Both the position numbers and the translations under genes were made by a program. Of a stretch of DNA of 64,000 nucleotides, positions 53,475 to 63,033 are shown one piece after another (position 1 is the first letter of the stretch; each line of letters starts with the position of its first letter). The notes below the pieces were generated by a model, which was given only the letters and a program-made list of their open reading frames with translations, searched no databases and was not told where the DNA came from. This stretch comes from Saccharibacillus sacchari DSM 19268. Lineage in GTDB: Bacteria; Bacillota; Bacilli; Paenibacillales; Paenibacillaceae. The stretch is taken from the NCBI RefSeq assembly GCF_000585395.1, contig NZ_KK073875.1, positions 3,819,307 to 3,883,306 of the forward strand, written 5' to 3'.

Positions 53475-53522
53475 AAAACGACTCTGAAATCCCCGTAACA
53501 GCGGGCTTCAAAGTCGTTTTTT
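53475..53522. terminator. Hairpin between narK and the hemerythrin gene
   Basis: AAAACGACT (53475-53483) pairs with AGTCGTTTT (53512-53520). The T tract is longer on the plus strand, but on the minus strand a TTTT also follows the hemerythrin gene. Confidence 0.65.
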
Positions 53523-53550
53523 TGTCACAATTTAGAGCCTGTATCCATTA

Positions 53551-54063
53551 TCAAGAAATCATCGTATTCATGCGCTCGAAGAGTTTCAACATCTGTTTGG
53601 GCAAAATACGAGCTTCAGCCATAGGGAATAGCACCGTTTCTTCCTTCACATGGTTGACGGTCAGTACCTCGAACGCCTCACCCGCATCACGAACCGCAGC
53701 ACGGATCTTCTCCAGAGTAAAGTCCTCGGGATCTCCCTCGGTATGGTGCATGAAGTGATCCAGGTAAGCTTCAATTTCCCGGTGTTCTTCTTGAATGCCC
53801 ACGAGCGGCCCTTGTTCAAAACCGATATAGCCGCCCAACGCGGGGAAAAAGTGTTCTTCTTCCTTGTCCATATGTTTTTTCAAAGGAATCCGGAATCTCT
53901 CCAGCTTCTCGCGCAGCGTACCGAGCAGCACGCGCGCCGTATGCGGATCTTGTTCTTCCTCCAAACGCAGCACGAGCGGATGCCACTCTTCGGCCAGATA
54001 GGACAGGTAACGATGCTCGTTTTCAAGCAATCGCATCGCGGGTTTTTCGAATGTCAGATTCAT
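53551..54063 (-). CDS. Hemerythrin-domain protein
   Basis: The 170-residue four-helix protein has iron-ligand motifs: NEHRYLSYLAEEWH (~16-29), HMDKEEEHFFPAL (~64-76), EEHREIEAYLDHF (~91) and NHVKEETVLFP (~136). Hemerythrin-like proteins bind a di-iron site and in nitrate respirers are often linked to NO or oxygen handling. It sits 28 bp after nreC, so it is probably part of the nre transcript. Its exact role here is unknown. Confidence 0.88.
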   Translation of the reverse strand: MNLTFEKPAMRLLENEHRYLSYLAEEWHPLVLRLEEEQDPHTARVLLGTLREKLERFRIPLKKHMDKEEEHFFPALGGYIGFEQGPLVGIQEEHREIEAYLDHFMHHTEGDPEDFTLEKIRAAVRDAGEAFEVLTVNHVKEETVLFPMAEARILPKQMLKLFERMNTMIS

Positions 54064-54091
54064 AATGATGTTCCTTTCCGCCTTATTCCGA

Positions 54092-54739
54092 TCAGAAGTC
54101 GAGCAGCTTTTTGCGCAGGGCGTACTCGACCAGCTCCGGTCGGCTTTTAAGCTGAAGTTTCTCCATAATCTTGGCTTTATGCGCTTCTACCGTTTTTACG
54201 GAAATAAACAATTTCTCTGCCACTTCCTTATTCCCGTAACCTTTGGCGATCAGGGGCAAGATCTCCAGCTCGCGCTTCGACAGCAGCTCAAATGGATCTT
54301 CCGAGTTGCCCGACTTGTCGTGTTTGATAAATTCCCGCACCAACGAAGTCGCCATCTTGGGATGGATGTATGTACCTCCCGCATGAACGGTTCGGATCGC
54401 CAGCAGAAGCTCCTCGTCCGGCGCATTTTTGAGCACGTAACCGGAAGCGCCGCTTTTTAAAATGTGGAACAAATACTCTTCGTCGTCGTGCATGGTCAGA
54501 ATAAGGATTTTCGTGTCCGGATAGTCCTCTTTGATTTTTCCGGTCGCAATCAGCCCGCTTTCTCCCGGCGGCATGCTGAGGTCCATCATCAGAATATCCG
54601 GCTTGTTTTTTGCGACTGCCGCGTAGGCTTCGATCCCGTCGGCAGCCGTCGCGATCACTTCCATGTCCGGCTGAAAATTCAGGATCATGGAAAAGCCGCT
54701 CCGCACAATGGCGTGGTCGTCCGCGATTACAATTTTCAT
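54092..54739 (-). CDS. nreC: NreC, NarL-type response regulator of nitrate respiration
   Basis: The 215-residue protein has a receiver domain (acidic DD at ~8, phosphorylated Asp in [10 protein letters not shown] (~54) and conserved Lys ~105) and a LuxR-type HTH ([37 protein letters not shown]). It follows nreB by 6 bp and completes the NreABC system. It is predicted to activate narG and narK under low oxygen with nitrate. Confidence 0.92.
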   Translation of the reverse strand: MKIVIADDHAIVRSGFSMILNFQPDMEVIATAADGIEAYAAVAKNKPDILMMDLSMPPGESGLIATGKIKEDYPDTKILILTMHDDEEYLFHILKSGASGYVLKNAPDEELLLAIRTVHAGGTYIHPKMATSLVREFIKHDKSGNSEDPFELLSKRELEILPLIAKGYGNKEVAEKLFISVKTVEAHKAKIMEKLQLKSRPELVEYALRKKLLDF

Positions 54740-54745
54740 CCGTCA

Positions 54746-55816
54746 TTACTCCTCTTCCTTGGATTCCGCTATCGGGATTTGAAGCAGCACTCGCGTACCG
54801 ATTCCGGGTTCGGATTGAACGCTTAACGATCCGTCCGCCAATTCGGCACGTTCGCGCATCCCGTACAGGCCGAGCCCGGTTCCGATCGGATCGGAGCCTT
54901 CTGCAAAGCCTGCTCCTTCGTCCTCGACTTCAAGTCGAAGCATCCCGTCGCGCTCGAACAGATGCACGCTGACCGTATCGACTTGAGCATACTTCAGCGC
55001 ATTCAATACCGCTTCTTGGCAGATGCGATAAATGACGGTCTCGATATCACTATCATACCGCTTGCGAGCAACTCCGGATACGAATTGAATGATCAGCCCG
55101 TAATTCTCTTCTACTCTTTTAAAATGAGAACGGAAAGCGGCTTCCAGCCCGAAATCATCGAGCGCCGCCGGGCGAAGCTCAACGGACAGATGCCGAATAT
55201 CATCGAGCAGACGAGTCATTGCCGCTTCGGTCTGCTTCACTTTTTTCAACACGGTATCATCGTCTGTCATATATTTAAGCACGCGAAGGTCAACGACGGC
55301 ACTCATCAGTTCCTGAGCAACGCTATCGTGCAACTCACGGGAAAGGCGCTTGCGTTCGTTCTCCTGCGCTTCGATTACATGCTTCATCATCTTGTTCTGA
55401 TAGAGTTTCTCTTGCACGCGCAGCTGAGGGGTCAAGTCGCGCAACATGAATACGCGCGTTCCGTTTTCCGGATCTACCGTATGGAACGAACCCGCATAAG
55501 GGACAACCCCTTTGCCCTTTGTCTCCAGGTAGACCTGAAAAGACGAATGCTCGGCAGAAGCGGGAAGCTGAAAGTAACAGTCGAGGCATGTAATCTGCTC
55601 CGTATCGCTCGTGTATCCGCGGCAAGTCCCGCATAACGCATTCTCGCTACCTTCATACAGCTTCATCAATACATCCTCGGAAACAATCTCCTCAGCTGCC
55701 GGGTTCATGGCCAAAGCACGTCCGGACTTATCAAAAAAGAAAATGGCTTCTTTACTGTTCTCGAATAACTTCATCATCAACGGGCTCATCGGTCCGACTT
55801 CCAGAGGGGAATTCAT
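54746..55816 (-). CDS. nreB: NreB, oxygen-sensing histidine kinase
   Basis: The 356-residue cytoplasmic kinase has a PAS-like N-terminus with four cysteines at residues 62, 65, 77 and 80 (C-x2-C-x11-C-x2-C). This is the spacing of the [4Fe-4S] oxygen sensor of Staphylococcus NreB (59, 62, 74, 77). The HisKA_3 phosphorylation site is in LSRELHDSVAQELMSAVVDL and the HATPase has EDEGAGFAEG and GLGLYGMRERAEL. It has no membrane helix. ATG 55816 overlaps nreA. Confidence 0.93.
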   Translation of the reverse strand: MNSPLEVGPMSPLMMKLFENSKEAIFFFDKSGRALAMNPAAEEIVSEDVLMKLYEGSENALCGTCRGYTSDTEQITCLDCYFQLPASAEHSSFQVYLETKGKGVVPYAGSFHTVDPENGTRVFMLRDLTPQLRVQEKLYQNKMMKHVIEAQENERKRLSRELHDSVAQELMSAVVDLRVLKYMTDDDTVLKKVKQTEAAMTRLLDDIRHLSVELRPAALDDFGLEAAFRSHFKRVEENYGLIIQFVSGVARKRYDSDIETVIYRICQEAVLNALKYAQVDTVSVHLFERDGMLRLEVEDEGAGFAEGSDPIGTGLGLYGMRERAELADGSLSVQSEPGIGTRVLLQIPIAESKEEE

Positions 55817-56271
55817 TGCGAAGCCACCTCCTTGCCGTCCAATTCGCCGATTCCGTGCCGTGCTGCTTGTTCAAGCGCAAACATCAAATCCGGTGTCATC
55901 AAATCTTCTTCGCGAAATCCTCCGAGCAATACCCCGGAAACGCGGGAATCGTTCCAAATTGGCACAGCACCCAGACTTTCAAGCTTCTCGGACTGAACAA
56001 TCGGATAATTGAACAAACTGCTTGCCGCCACATAGTCACGAACGGAAGGAATAAAGACTGGTTTTCCTGTCTTGAACACCATCCCCGCAATGCCTTTGCC
56101 TGATTTGAGCACGATCCGGCGAAAACGTTCGTTGAGATTGCCGGTCGCATACTTCCAGCGAATCACATATTGTTGTTCAGCAGGCTCGACGAGCGCCAAT
56201 GCCAAAAAATCATAGCCGAATGCTTGCCGAATTGCATCCAACTCCATTTGGTAATCTGCGTGTAGTCCCAT
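55813..56271 (-). CDS. nreA: NreA, GAF-domain nitrate receptor
   Basis: The 152-residue single GAF domain protein has the segments FGYDFLALALVEPAEQQ, GKGIAGMVFKTGKPVFIPSV and ESLGAVPIWNDSRVSGVLLG. It matches the small cytoplasmic nitrate-binding partner of NreB. ATG 56271 follows GGGAG; the longer upstream frame is rejected. The stop overlaps nreB by 4 bp, so NreA and NreB should be made in step. Confidence 0.88.
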   Translation of the reverse strand: MGLHADYQMELDAIRQAFGYDFLALALVEPAEQQYVIRWKYATGNLNERFRRIVLKSGKGIAGMVFKTGKPVFIPSVRDYVAASSLFNYPIVQSEKLESLGAVPIWNDSRVSGVLLGGFREEDLMTPDLMFALEQAARHGIGELDGKEVASQ

Positions 56272-56396
56272 ATTTATGCATCTCCCAGCGAAAGTAGAAA
56301 AGCGGGCCAGGCCCGCTCCCTCCGATTCTTGACCGCATGTTTCATTCCGCTGGTTGTCTGCGAATTTCATTCAATGACTGCGGATCGGTCAAGCGA

Positions 56397-57083
56397 TTAA
56401 TTGGATTTGTGTCTTCTGTAAAGGATATAACTTCTGCCCACATAATTCAACGGCACGCTCCATACATGAACGAGTCTCGTGAACGGCCAGAAGGCAAAGA
56501 TCGCAAAGCCGCTAAGCGCATGGACCTTGAACGACCACGGCACATCATGCATGAGCGAAGCGTCCGGGCGAAGCATGAACAATCCGCGGAACCAGATCGA
56601 GATCGACTCACGGTAATCGAATTCCGGTTGTACGGCATTGGTGAACAACGTCGCGTACATGCCCATGAAGACGATAAACAGCAGTAATACATTGACGACG
56701 AGGTCGGACGCGGAGCTGAGACGGCGCACGTTGCGGATGGTGAAGCGGCGCGCCGTCAGCAGCAGCATGCCGATCAGCGTCATCGCGCCGAAAATCCCTC
56801 CGATATAAACCGCCCCGATATGGTACATGTGCTCGCTGACGCCCATCGCGTTCATCCACGATTTCGGGATCAACAGTCCAGAAATATGACCGAACGCGAC
56901 CGGAATGATGCCCAGATGGAACAGCAGGCTGCCGAACATCAGTTGTTTTTTCTCAATAAATTCGCTCGACTTGGCGGTCCAGTTGAACTGGTCGTGCCGA
57001 TAGCGGAAGATATGCCCGACGACAAAGATCATCAGGGCAGCATATGGGAAAATGACCCAAAGGAATTGATCGAACATGTTCAT
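56397..57083 (-). CDS. narI: Respiratory nitrate reductase gamma subunit NarI
   Basis: The 228-residue membrane protein has five helices with His residues at positions matching the b-type heme ligands: GHIFRYRHDQ (~22), HMYHIGAVY (~85) and KVHALSGFAIFAFWPFTRLVH (~185). It passes electrons from menaquinol to NarH. ATG 57083 overlaps the narJ stop as ATGA. 125 bp without a gene separate it from nreA. Confidence 0.93.
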   Translation of the reverse strand: MNMFDQFLWVIFPYAALMIFVVGHIFRYRHDQFNWTAKSSEFIEKKQLMFGSLLFHLGIIPVAFGHISGLLIPKSWMNAMGVSEHMYHIGAVYIGGIFGAMTLIGMLLLTARRFTIRNVRRLSSASDLVVNVLLLFIVFMGMYATLFTNAVQPEFDYRESISIWFRGLFMLRPDASLMHDVPWSFKVHALSGFAIFAFWPFTRLVHVWSVPLNYVGRSYILYRRHKSN

Positions 57084-57646
57084 GGATTCACGGTCTCCTG
57101 TTCTACGCAAGCTCTCAATGTACGGCGCAGTCCTTGCACCAGATAGCGGTACGGACTATCCAGCTTCTCAAGAGCTTGCACCAAGTGGTACGTGCCGTCT
57201 TCGAAAATGGCGAAAAGCAGCCGGAAGTTCTCGGGCGCCTTGCGTTCCTTCATCCATTCGGCGGCATAAAGGAATTCGCACATTAACGGCAGATAGTCCG
57301 GCAGTTCGCCTTCCGGCATTTCCAACCCGAACATCTCGTACAGGATTTTCATCCGCAGCAGCATTTGTCCGCGTTCCTTGGCATCTTCGAATTTGAAATA
57401 GGTCATATACAGCGCACAGTCTTTTTGAAAATCGAACGTCTCGGTATACTGCTCCTGAATTTCGTCCAGGCTCAATTCGTGCATCCGATTCCAATAAGCA
57501 TGCGCATCTTCATACGCCGGATGATCCGCAGCGAAGGACTCTTTCAGAAAAGCAGGATGAAAATCCCGCTTCTCCGGATACATGAGTTGACTTGCGAAAA
57601 ATCCGAAAGAGTTCTTGTAATCGTACAGTTTCGCAATATCAATCAC
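57080..57646 (-). CDS. narJ: Nitrate reductase assembly chaperone NarJ (delta subunit)
   Basis: The 188-residue TorD-family helical protein has NSFGFFASQLMYPEKRDFHPAF near the start, then CALYMTYFKFEDAKERGQML and LPLMCEFLYAAEWM, the conserved chaperone core. The GTG at 57646 is chosen because GGAGGG lies 7 bp upstream; the upstream ATG (57676) has no such site. It overlaps narH by 8 bp and inserts the cofactor into NarG. Confidence 0.92.
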   Translation of the reverse strand: MIDIAKLYDYKNSFGFFASQLMYPEKRDFHPAFLKESFAADHPAYEDAHAYWNRMHELSLDEIQEQYTETFDFQKDCALYMTYFKFEDAKERGQMLLRMKILYEMFGLEMPEGELPDYLPLMCEFLYAAEWMKERKAPENFRLLFAIFEDGTYHLVQALEKLDSPYRYLVQGLRRTLRACVEQETVNP

Positions 57647-59216
57647 GCCAGATCCCTCCATAGAAGTTCTCTTCATAGGCTTCCTTGCCTGTCTTGGCCG
57701 GCATTTCGGCGCCCATCATTTGTGCAGGTCCGCAACCGTCGCAGCCCGTGTTTGCTCCCATTGCGCCAAGCATATCGCCGAAGCCCGCTGCCCCTTGCGC
57801 CCGATAAGGATTCACGTAGCCTTCGCGGTGCGAGGTCGGAACGACGAAGCGGTCTTCGTATTTGGCAATCGCAAGCAGGCGGTACATGCTTTCGGTTTGG
57901 CGGGCCGTCAGTCCGACTCTGGCCAAACGGCTTTCGTCGAACTCTTTGCCCGTCGTTTTCGCACGCATGTAGGAGCGCATCATCGCCATGCGCTGCAGCG
58001 ATTCCTTGACCGTCACCGTGTCGCCAGCCGTGAGCATGTTCGCCAGGTATTGGATCGGCGTCCGCATCTCGTCGATGGCCGGGAAGATCATGTCCGGGTT
58101 CTCGATCGAGTCTTTGCCTTCGAAGTAGTTCATGATCGGGCTAAGCGGCGGCACGTACCAAACCATAGGCAGCGTGCGGTATTCCGGATGGAGCGGGAAC
58201 GCCAGCTTGTGCTCGATTGCCAGTTTGTAGACCGGTGAATTCTGCGCAGCTTCGATCCAGTCTTCGGAGATGCCGTCTTTGCGTGCTTGAGCAATGATTT
58301 CCGGATCGCTTGGGTTCAGGAACAGGTCACATTGGGCCATGTACAAGTCTTTTTCGTCCGGCGTCGAAGCCGCTTCGTGCACGCGATCCGCGTCGTAGAG
58401 CAGAACGCCGAGGTAACGAATACGTCCGGTACACGTTTCCGAGCAGACAGTTGGCAGGCCCGCTTCGATGCGCGGGAAACAGAATGTGCACTTCTCGGCT
58501 TTGTTTGTCTGCCAGTTGAAGTAGACCTTTTTGTACGGACAGCCCGTCATGCAATAACGCCAGCCGCGGCAAGCTTCCTGGTCGACGAGCACGATGCCGT
58601 CTTCTTCGCGCTTGTACATTGCGCCCGACGGGCACGATGCGACGCAGCTCGGATTCAGACAGTGTTCGCACAGACGCGGCAGATACACCATGAATGATTT
58701 TTCGAAATTGAACTTGATCTCTTCTTCGATCTTCTGGATATTCGGATCGAGCGGGCCGGTAATATGCGCGCCAGCCAGATCGTCTTCCCAGTTCGGGCCC
58801 CATTCGAGGTCCATTTTTTCGCCGGTGATGACGGAATGCGCGCGGGCAACCGGGGAGTGTTGTTGATCTTTCGCGTTCGTCAGATCCTCATAGTTGTAGG
58901 TCCACGGCTCGTAGTAATCTTTCATTTCCGGCATGTCCGGGTTGTAGAAGATTTTACCCAGTGCAATCTTGGACAGTTTGGTTCCGGATTTCAGCTCCAA
59001 CTTGCCTTTGCGCAGCTGCCAGCCGCCTTTGTACAGTTCCTGGTCTTCCCAGCGCTTCGGATATCCGATGCCGGGTTTGGTCTCGACGTTGTTGAACCAC
59101 ATGTATTCCGCGCCTTTGCGGTTCGTCCAGGTGGTTTTGCAGGTCACGCTGCATGTATGACAACCGATACATTTGTCGAGGTTCATGACCATTGCGATTT
59201 GCGCTTTAATTTTCAA
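57639..59216 (-). CDS. narH: Respiratory nitrate reductase beta subunit NarH
   Basis: The 525-residue protein has four iron-sulfur clusters: CIGCHTCSVTCKTTW (~16), CEHCLNPSCVASCPSGAMYK (~184), CRGWRYCMTGCPYKKVYFNW (~215, with a Trp where a Cys would be, giving the 3Fe-4S cluster) and CTFCFPRIEAGLPTVCSETC (~245). It carries electrons from NarI to NarG. The start is TTG 59216, with AAGGAGG 9 bp upstream. It overlaps narG by 11 bp. Confidence 0.95.
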   Translation of the reverse strand: MKIKAQIAMVMNLDKCIGCHTCSVTCKTTWTNRKGAEYMWFNNVETKPGIGYPKRWEDQELYKGGWQLRKGKLELKSGTKLSKIALGKIFYNPDMPEMKDYYEPWTYNYEDLTNAKDQQHSPVARAHSVITGEKMDLEWGPNWEDDLAGAHITGPLDPNIQKIEEEIKFNFEKSFMVYLPRLCEHCLNPSCVASCPSGAMYKREEDGIVLVDQEACRGWRYCMTGCPYKKVYFNWQTNKAEKCTFCFPRIEAGLPTVCSETCTGRIRYLGVLLYDADRVHEAASTPDEKDLYMAQCDLFLNPSDPEIIAQARKDGISEDWIEAAQNSPVYKLAIEHKLAFPLHPEYRTLPMVWYVPPLSPIMNYFEGKDSIENPDMIFPAIDEMRTPIQYLANMLTAGDTVTVKESLQRMAMMRSYMRAKTTGKEFDESRLARVGLTARQTESMYRLLAIAKYEDRFVVPTSHREGYVNPYRAQGAAGFGDMLGAMGANTGCDGCGPAQMMGAEMPAKTGKEAYEENFYGGIWRD

Positions 59217-62200
59217 GCCAATTGACCTCCTTCATCTTGCGGACGGCAACGTACACGTCGCGTTGGTTACCGATCGGGCCGTAGTAGTTGAAACCGTAAC
59301 TAAGCTGCGCGTAGCCGCCGACCATCTGCGTCGGTTTCAAGTGAATGCGCGTCGGCGCATTGTGGCTGCCGCCCCGCGTATCGGTAATTTCCGAACCGGG
59401 TACTTGAATATGCTTGTCCTGCGCGTGATACATGAACATGGTTCCGCGCGGCATCCGGTGACTGACGACAGCACGCGCCGTCACGACGCCGTTCCGGTTA
59501 TACACTTCCAGCCAATCGTTATCGTTGATGCCGTGCGCATCCGCGTCTTCGTTGTTGATCCAGACGGTCGGACCGCCGCGGAACAACGTCAGCATATGCT
59601 GGTTATCCTGGTACGTGGAGTGAATATTCCATTTGCCGTGCGGCGTCAGGTAACGCAGCACCAGCGTATCCACGCCGCCTTTCACTTCGCGGTCGCGAGG
59701 TCCGAAGACCATCGGCGGCAATGTTGGCTTGTATACCGGCAGCGCCTCGCCGTATTGCAGGAACACTTCGTGATCCAGATAGAAATGTTGGCGGCCGGTA
59801 AGCGTACGGAACGGAACCAGACGTTCGATATTCGTCGTGAACGGCGAGTAGCGACGTCCTTGCTTGTTCGATCCGCTAAATACCGGTGTTGGAATGACTT
59901 CCCGCGGCTGCGCCGTGATGCTTTGGAACGTAATTCGTTCGGCAGCACGGTCGGCGGAAATATCTTTCAACTCGACGCCGTGGTCATGTTCAGCCGACTC
60001 GTACGCTTTTTGCGATACGCGGCCGTTCGTTGCCGACGACAGATGCAGAATCGCATCGGCGGCATGGCGTGCCGAATCCAGCTTAGGCAGGCCGTCCTTG
60101 ATCGTTTCGTCGTAGTGTACGCCGTTCAATTGCTTGAGTTCTTCATACTCATCGGCAACGGAGAAGCTGACACCATGGGCGCCGGTTTTGCCGACGGCAA
60201 GGTTCGGGCCTAGCGTGATGTATTTATTATGAATTTGCGTGTAATCGCGCTCCACGATACTGAAGTTCGGCATCGTTTTGCCCGGGGTGGCTTCGATCTC
60301 GCCTTTGGACCAGTCTTTGATCAAGCCCATCGGCTGCGAGATTTCGCCGACCGAGTCGTGACCGAGCGGCGCGGTAACCAAATCCTTATAGACGCCCGGC
60401 AGATGCGTTTTCGCCATATCGGAGAATACTTCGGACAGACGGCGATAAATATCCCAGTCCGATCGCGATTCCCACAATGGGTTAACCGCCGGGTTGAACG
60501 GATGCACGAACGGGTGCATATCGGTTGAACTCAAGTCTGTTTTTTCATACCAGGTCGCGGCCGGAAGCACGATGTCGGCAAACAATGGAGTCGTCGTCAT
60601 GCGGAAGTCGAGCGCGACCATCAGGTCCAGCTTGCCTTCCACGTCTTCGCGCCAAACGATTTCTTCCGGCTTGTCTTCTTCGTTCGGCTTCGCCAGCAGT
60701 GCGTCGGACGCTCCGAGCAAATGCTTCATGAAGTATTCTTGACCTTTCGCGGAGCTGGAGATCAGATTGGAACGCCAGATGAACAGCGAACGCGGGAAGT
60801 TTTCCGGCGCGCCCGGATCTTCGACGGCGAACTTCGTTTTACCGCTGACCACTTCATCCACGGCGTGCTTGACGATTTCTTCGTTCGTCTTTTTGCCTTC
60901 GCGAGCGGCTTCTTCGGCGAACATCAAGCTGTTTTTATTAAACTGCGGATACGACGGCAGCCAGCCCAGACGAGCGGCAAGCACGTTGTAATCGGCCGGG
61001 TGACTGTACGTTACGTCTCCGCCGGTCGGCGATTTTAACGATTCGGTGCTGCTTTCTTCATAGCGCCATTGATCGGTCGCGAAGTAGAAGAACGATGTCG
61101 CGTTTTGCAAACGTGCAGGTCCCTGCCAGTCTTTGGCGAATGCCAGTGTCGACCAGCCTTCGATCGGACGGCATTTTTCCTGACCGACATAATGCGCCCA
61201 GCCGCCGCCGTTGACGCCTTGCGAAGCGGTCAGCACGACGAGGTTCAAGATCGAACGGTAGATCGTGTCGCTGTTGAACCAGTGGTTGATGCCCGCGCCC
61301 ATGATAATCATGGAACGTCCGCCGCTGTCAATCGAGTTCTGCGCGAACTCGCGAGCGATTTGCGTGACGACGGAGGCTTTGACGCTGGTGACTTTTTCCT
61401 GCCAAGCCGGGGTGTAGAACGATTCCGCATCGTCGTAGCCCGAAGCGTTGAGAGGACTTTCGATCCGAGCGACGCCGTATTGGCTCATCATCAAGTCGTA
61501 AACGGTTGCGGCGTAACGCTCCGTACCGTCGGCAAGCGTGATTTTTTTAGCCGGAATGACGCGTTTGAACGTGCCGTTGCCCGCATTGTCGAAGTAAGGG
61601 AACGCAATCTCGACCCATTCGCCGCCGTGGTTTTCCACGGACATAGCCGGTTCGACCTTGGTTCCGTCTTCGCGTTCGAGAATCAGGTTCCACTTCTTGC
61701 CCTGCTCCCAACGTTGGCCGAGCGTACCGTTCGGTACGAGCATCTCGTCGGAGGCTTCGTCGTAGATGACCGGCTTCCAATCCGCATGCTCTCCGGCTTC
61801 CGCCGCGCCCAGATCGCTCGAACGCAGGAAGCGTCCGCCTTTCCATACGTCTTCATGAGGATCAAGCAAGATCAGAAACGGCATATCGGTGTATTGTTTG
61901 GCGTAATCAATGAACATCGGCTCCTGGCGCTTTTGGTAAAACTCGTCCAAAATGACGTGCGTCATGGCCTGTGCCAGTGCGGCGTCGGTACCCGGATGCG
62001 GGGCCAGCCAGTTGTCGGCGAACTTCACGTTTTCGGCCAAGTCCGGCGCGACGGACACGACTTTCGTTCCTTTGTATCGCACTTCCGTCATAAAGTGGGC
62101 ATCCGGCGTACGCGTCAGCGGCACGTTCGAGCCCCACATCATCAGATAACTGGAGTTGTACCAGTCCGACGATTCAGGCACGTCCGTCTGCTCGCCCCAG

Positions 62201-62898
62201 ATTTGCGGCGAAGCCGGCGGAAGGTCGGCGTACCAATCGTAGAAGCTGAGCATTTCGCCGCCGAGCAGCGAGATGAAACGTGCGCCGGAAGCGTAGCTGA
62301 CCATCGACATGGCCGGAATCGGCGTGAAGCCCGCAATCCGGTCCGGACCATATTTGCGGATGGTGTAGATCAGCTGTGCAGAGATCAGCTGAAGCGCGTC
62401 GTCCCAGTTAACGCGGATATGGCCGCCTTTGCCGCGAGCTTTTTTGTATTCCATAGACTTGGCCGGATTTTCGACGATGCTGGCCCAAGCTTTGATCGGG
62501 TCCTGATGCTCGCGCAGAGCTGCTTCCCACATCCGGAAAAGCTTGCCGCGCATATATGGATATTTCACGCGCAGCGGACTGTATTCATACCAAGAGAACG
62601 TCGCGCCCCGCGGGCAACCACGCGGTTCGAACTCCGGCATGTCGGCTCCGCAGGACGGATAGTCGATTTGTTGGTTTTCCCAAGTGATGATGCCGTTCTT
62701 TACGAATACTTTCCAACTGCACGATCCGGTACAGTTGACGCCGTGCGTCGTGCGCACGACTTTATCGTGGGACCAACGTTGGCGGTAGACGTTTTCCCAT
62801 TCTCTGTTTTTCTCTTCGAGGATCGACCAACTATCGGAATAGCTTTCGACCGGTTTGAAAAAGTTGAGTCCGAATTTTCTTTTCGTCGGATTCTTCAT
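59206..62898 (-). CDS. narG: Respiratory nitrate reductase alpha subunit NarG
   Basis: The ~1230-residue molybdoenzyme has the FS0 cluster HGVNCTGSCSWKVFVKNG (~51), molybdenum ligand Asp region SWYEYSPLRVKYPYMRG, and DWYADLPPASPQIWGEQTDV (~217). The C-terminal MGD-binding domain has PRGTMFMYHAQDK near 1175. It reduces nitrate to nitrite on the cytoplasmic face. ATG 62898 is preferred to GTG 62910, because AAAGGAG is only one or two bases from that GTG. It is the first gene of narGHJI. Confidence 0.95.
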   Translation of the reverse strand: MKNPTKRKFGLNFFKPVESYSDSWSILEEKNREWENVYRQRWSHDKVVRTTHGVNCTGSCSWKVFVKNGIITWENQQIDYPSCGADMPEFEPRGCPRGATFSWYEYSPLRVKYPYMRGKLFRMWEAALREHQDPIKAWASIVENPAKSMEYKKARGKGGHIRVNWDDALQLISAQLIYTIRKYGPDRIAGFTPIPAMSMVSYASGARFISLLGGEMLSFYDWYADLPPASPQIWGEQTDVPESSDWYNSSYLMMWGSNVPLTRTPDAHFMTEVRYKGTKVVSVAPDLAENVKFADNWLAPHPGTDAALAQAMTHVILDEFYQKRQEPMFIDYAKQYTDMPFLILLDPHEDVWKGGRFLRSSDLGAAEAGEHADWKPVIYDEASDEMLVPNGTLGQRWEQGKKWNLILEREDGTKVEPAMSVENHGGEWVEIAFPYFDNAGNGTFKRVIPAKKITLADGTERYAATVYDLMMSQYGVARIESPLNASGYDDAESFYTPAWQEKVTSVKASVVTQIAREFAQNSIDSGGRSMIIMGAGINHWFNSDTIYRSILNLVVLTASQGVNGGGWAHYVGQEKCRPIEGWSTLAFAKDWQGPARLQNATSFFYFATDQWRYEESSTESLKSPTGGDVTYSHPADYNVLAARLGWLPSYPQFNKNSLMFAEEAAREGKKTNEEIVKHAVDEVVSGKTKFAVEDPGAPENFPRSLFIWRSNLISSSAKGQEYFMKHLLGASDALLAKPNEEDKPEEIVWREDVEGKLDLMVALDFRMTTTPLFADIVLPAATWYEKTDLSSTDMHPFVHPFNPAVNPLWESRSDWDIYRRLSEVFSDMAKTHLPGVYKDLVTAPLGHDSVGEISQPMGLIKDWSKGEIEATPGKTMPNFSIVERDYTQIHNKYITLGPNLAVGKTGAHGVSFSVADEYEELKQLNGVHYDETIKDGLPKLDSARHAADAILHLSSATNGRVSQKAYESAEHDHGVELKDISADRAAERITFQSITAQPREVIPTPVFSGSNKQGRRYSPFTTNIERLVPFRTLTGRQHFYLDHEVFLQYGEALPVYKPTLPPMVFGPRDREVKGGVDTLVLRYLTPHGKWNIHSTYQDNQHMLTLFRGGPTVWINNEDADAHGINDNDWLEVYNRNGVVTARAVVSHRMPRGTMFMYHAQDKHIQVPGSEITDTRGGSHNAPTRIHLKPTQMVGGYAQLSYGFNYYGPIGNQRDVYVAVRKMKEVNWLEN

Positions 62899-62925
62899 CG
62901 GATGATCCACACTCCTTTTCGGTTA

Positions 62926-62974
62926 CTTTCATTATGAAAGACCGGGAGTCGGCATCCCATTAGGGAATGTCCTA
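62926..62974 (-). promoter_or_regulatory. narG promoter and putative NreC operator
   Basis: The minus-strand -10 CATAAT (62936-62931) lies within the palindrome CTTTCATTATGAAAG (62926-62940). The dyad TAGGGAATGTCCTA (62961-62974) is centred about 36 bp upstream of the -10 end, the same as at narK. Confidence 0.65.
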
Positions 62975-63033
62975 TTGCGTGGGAGGAAAACCCTAAACGC
63001 GTGGAAAAGGTGGGGGGTGCGAGGTGGCGCTGC

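Noticed and set aside
61069-62937. A 622-codon plus-strand frame opposite narG
   Set aside because: It runs antisense through the well-supported narG, has no ribosome site or family features, and is explained by GC-rich codon use in narG.
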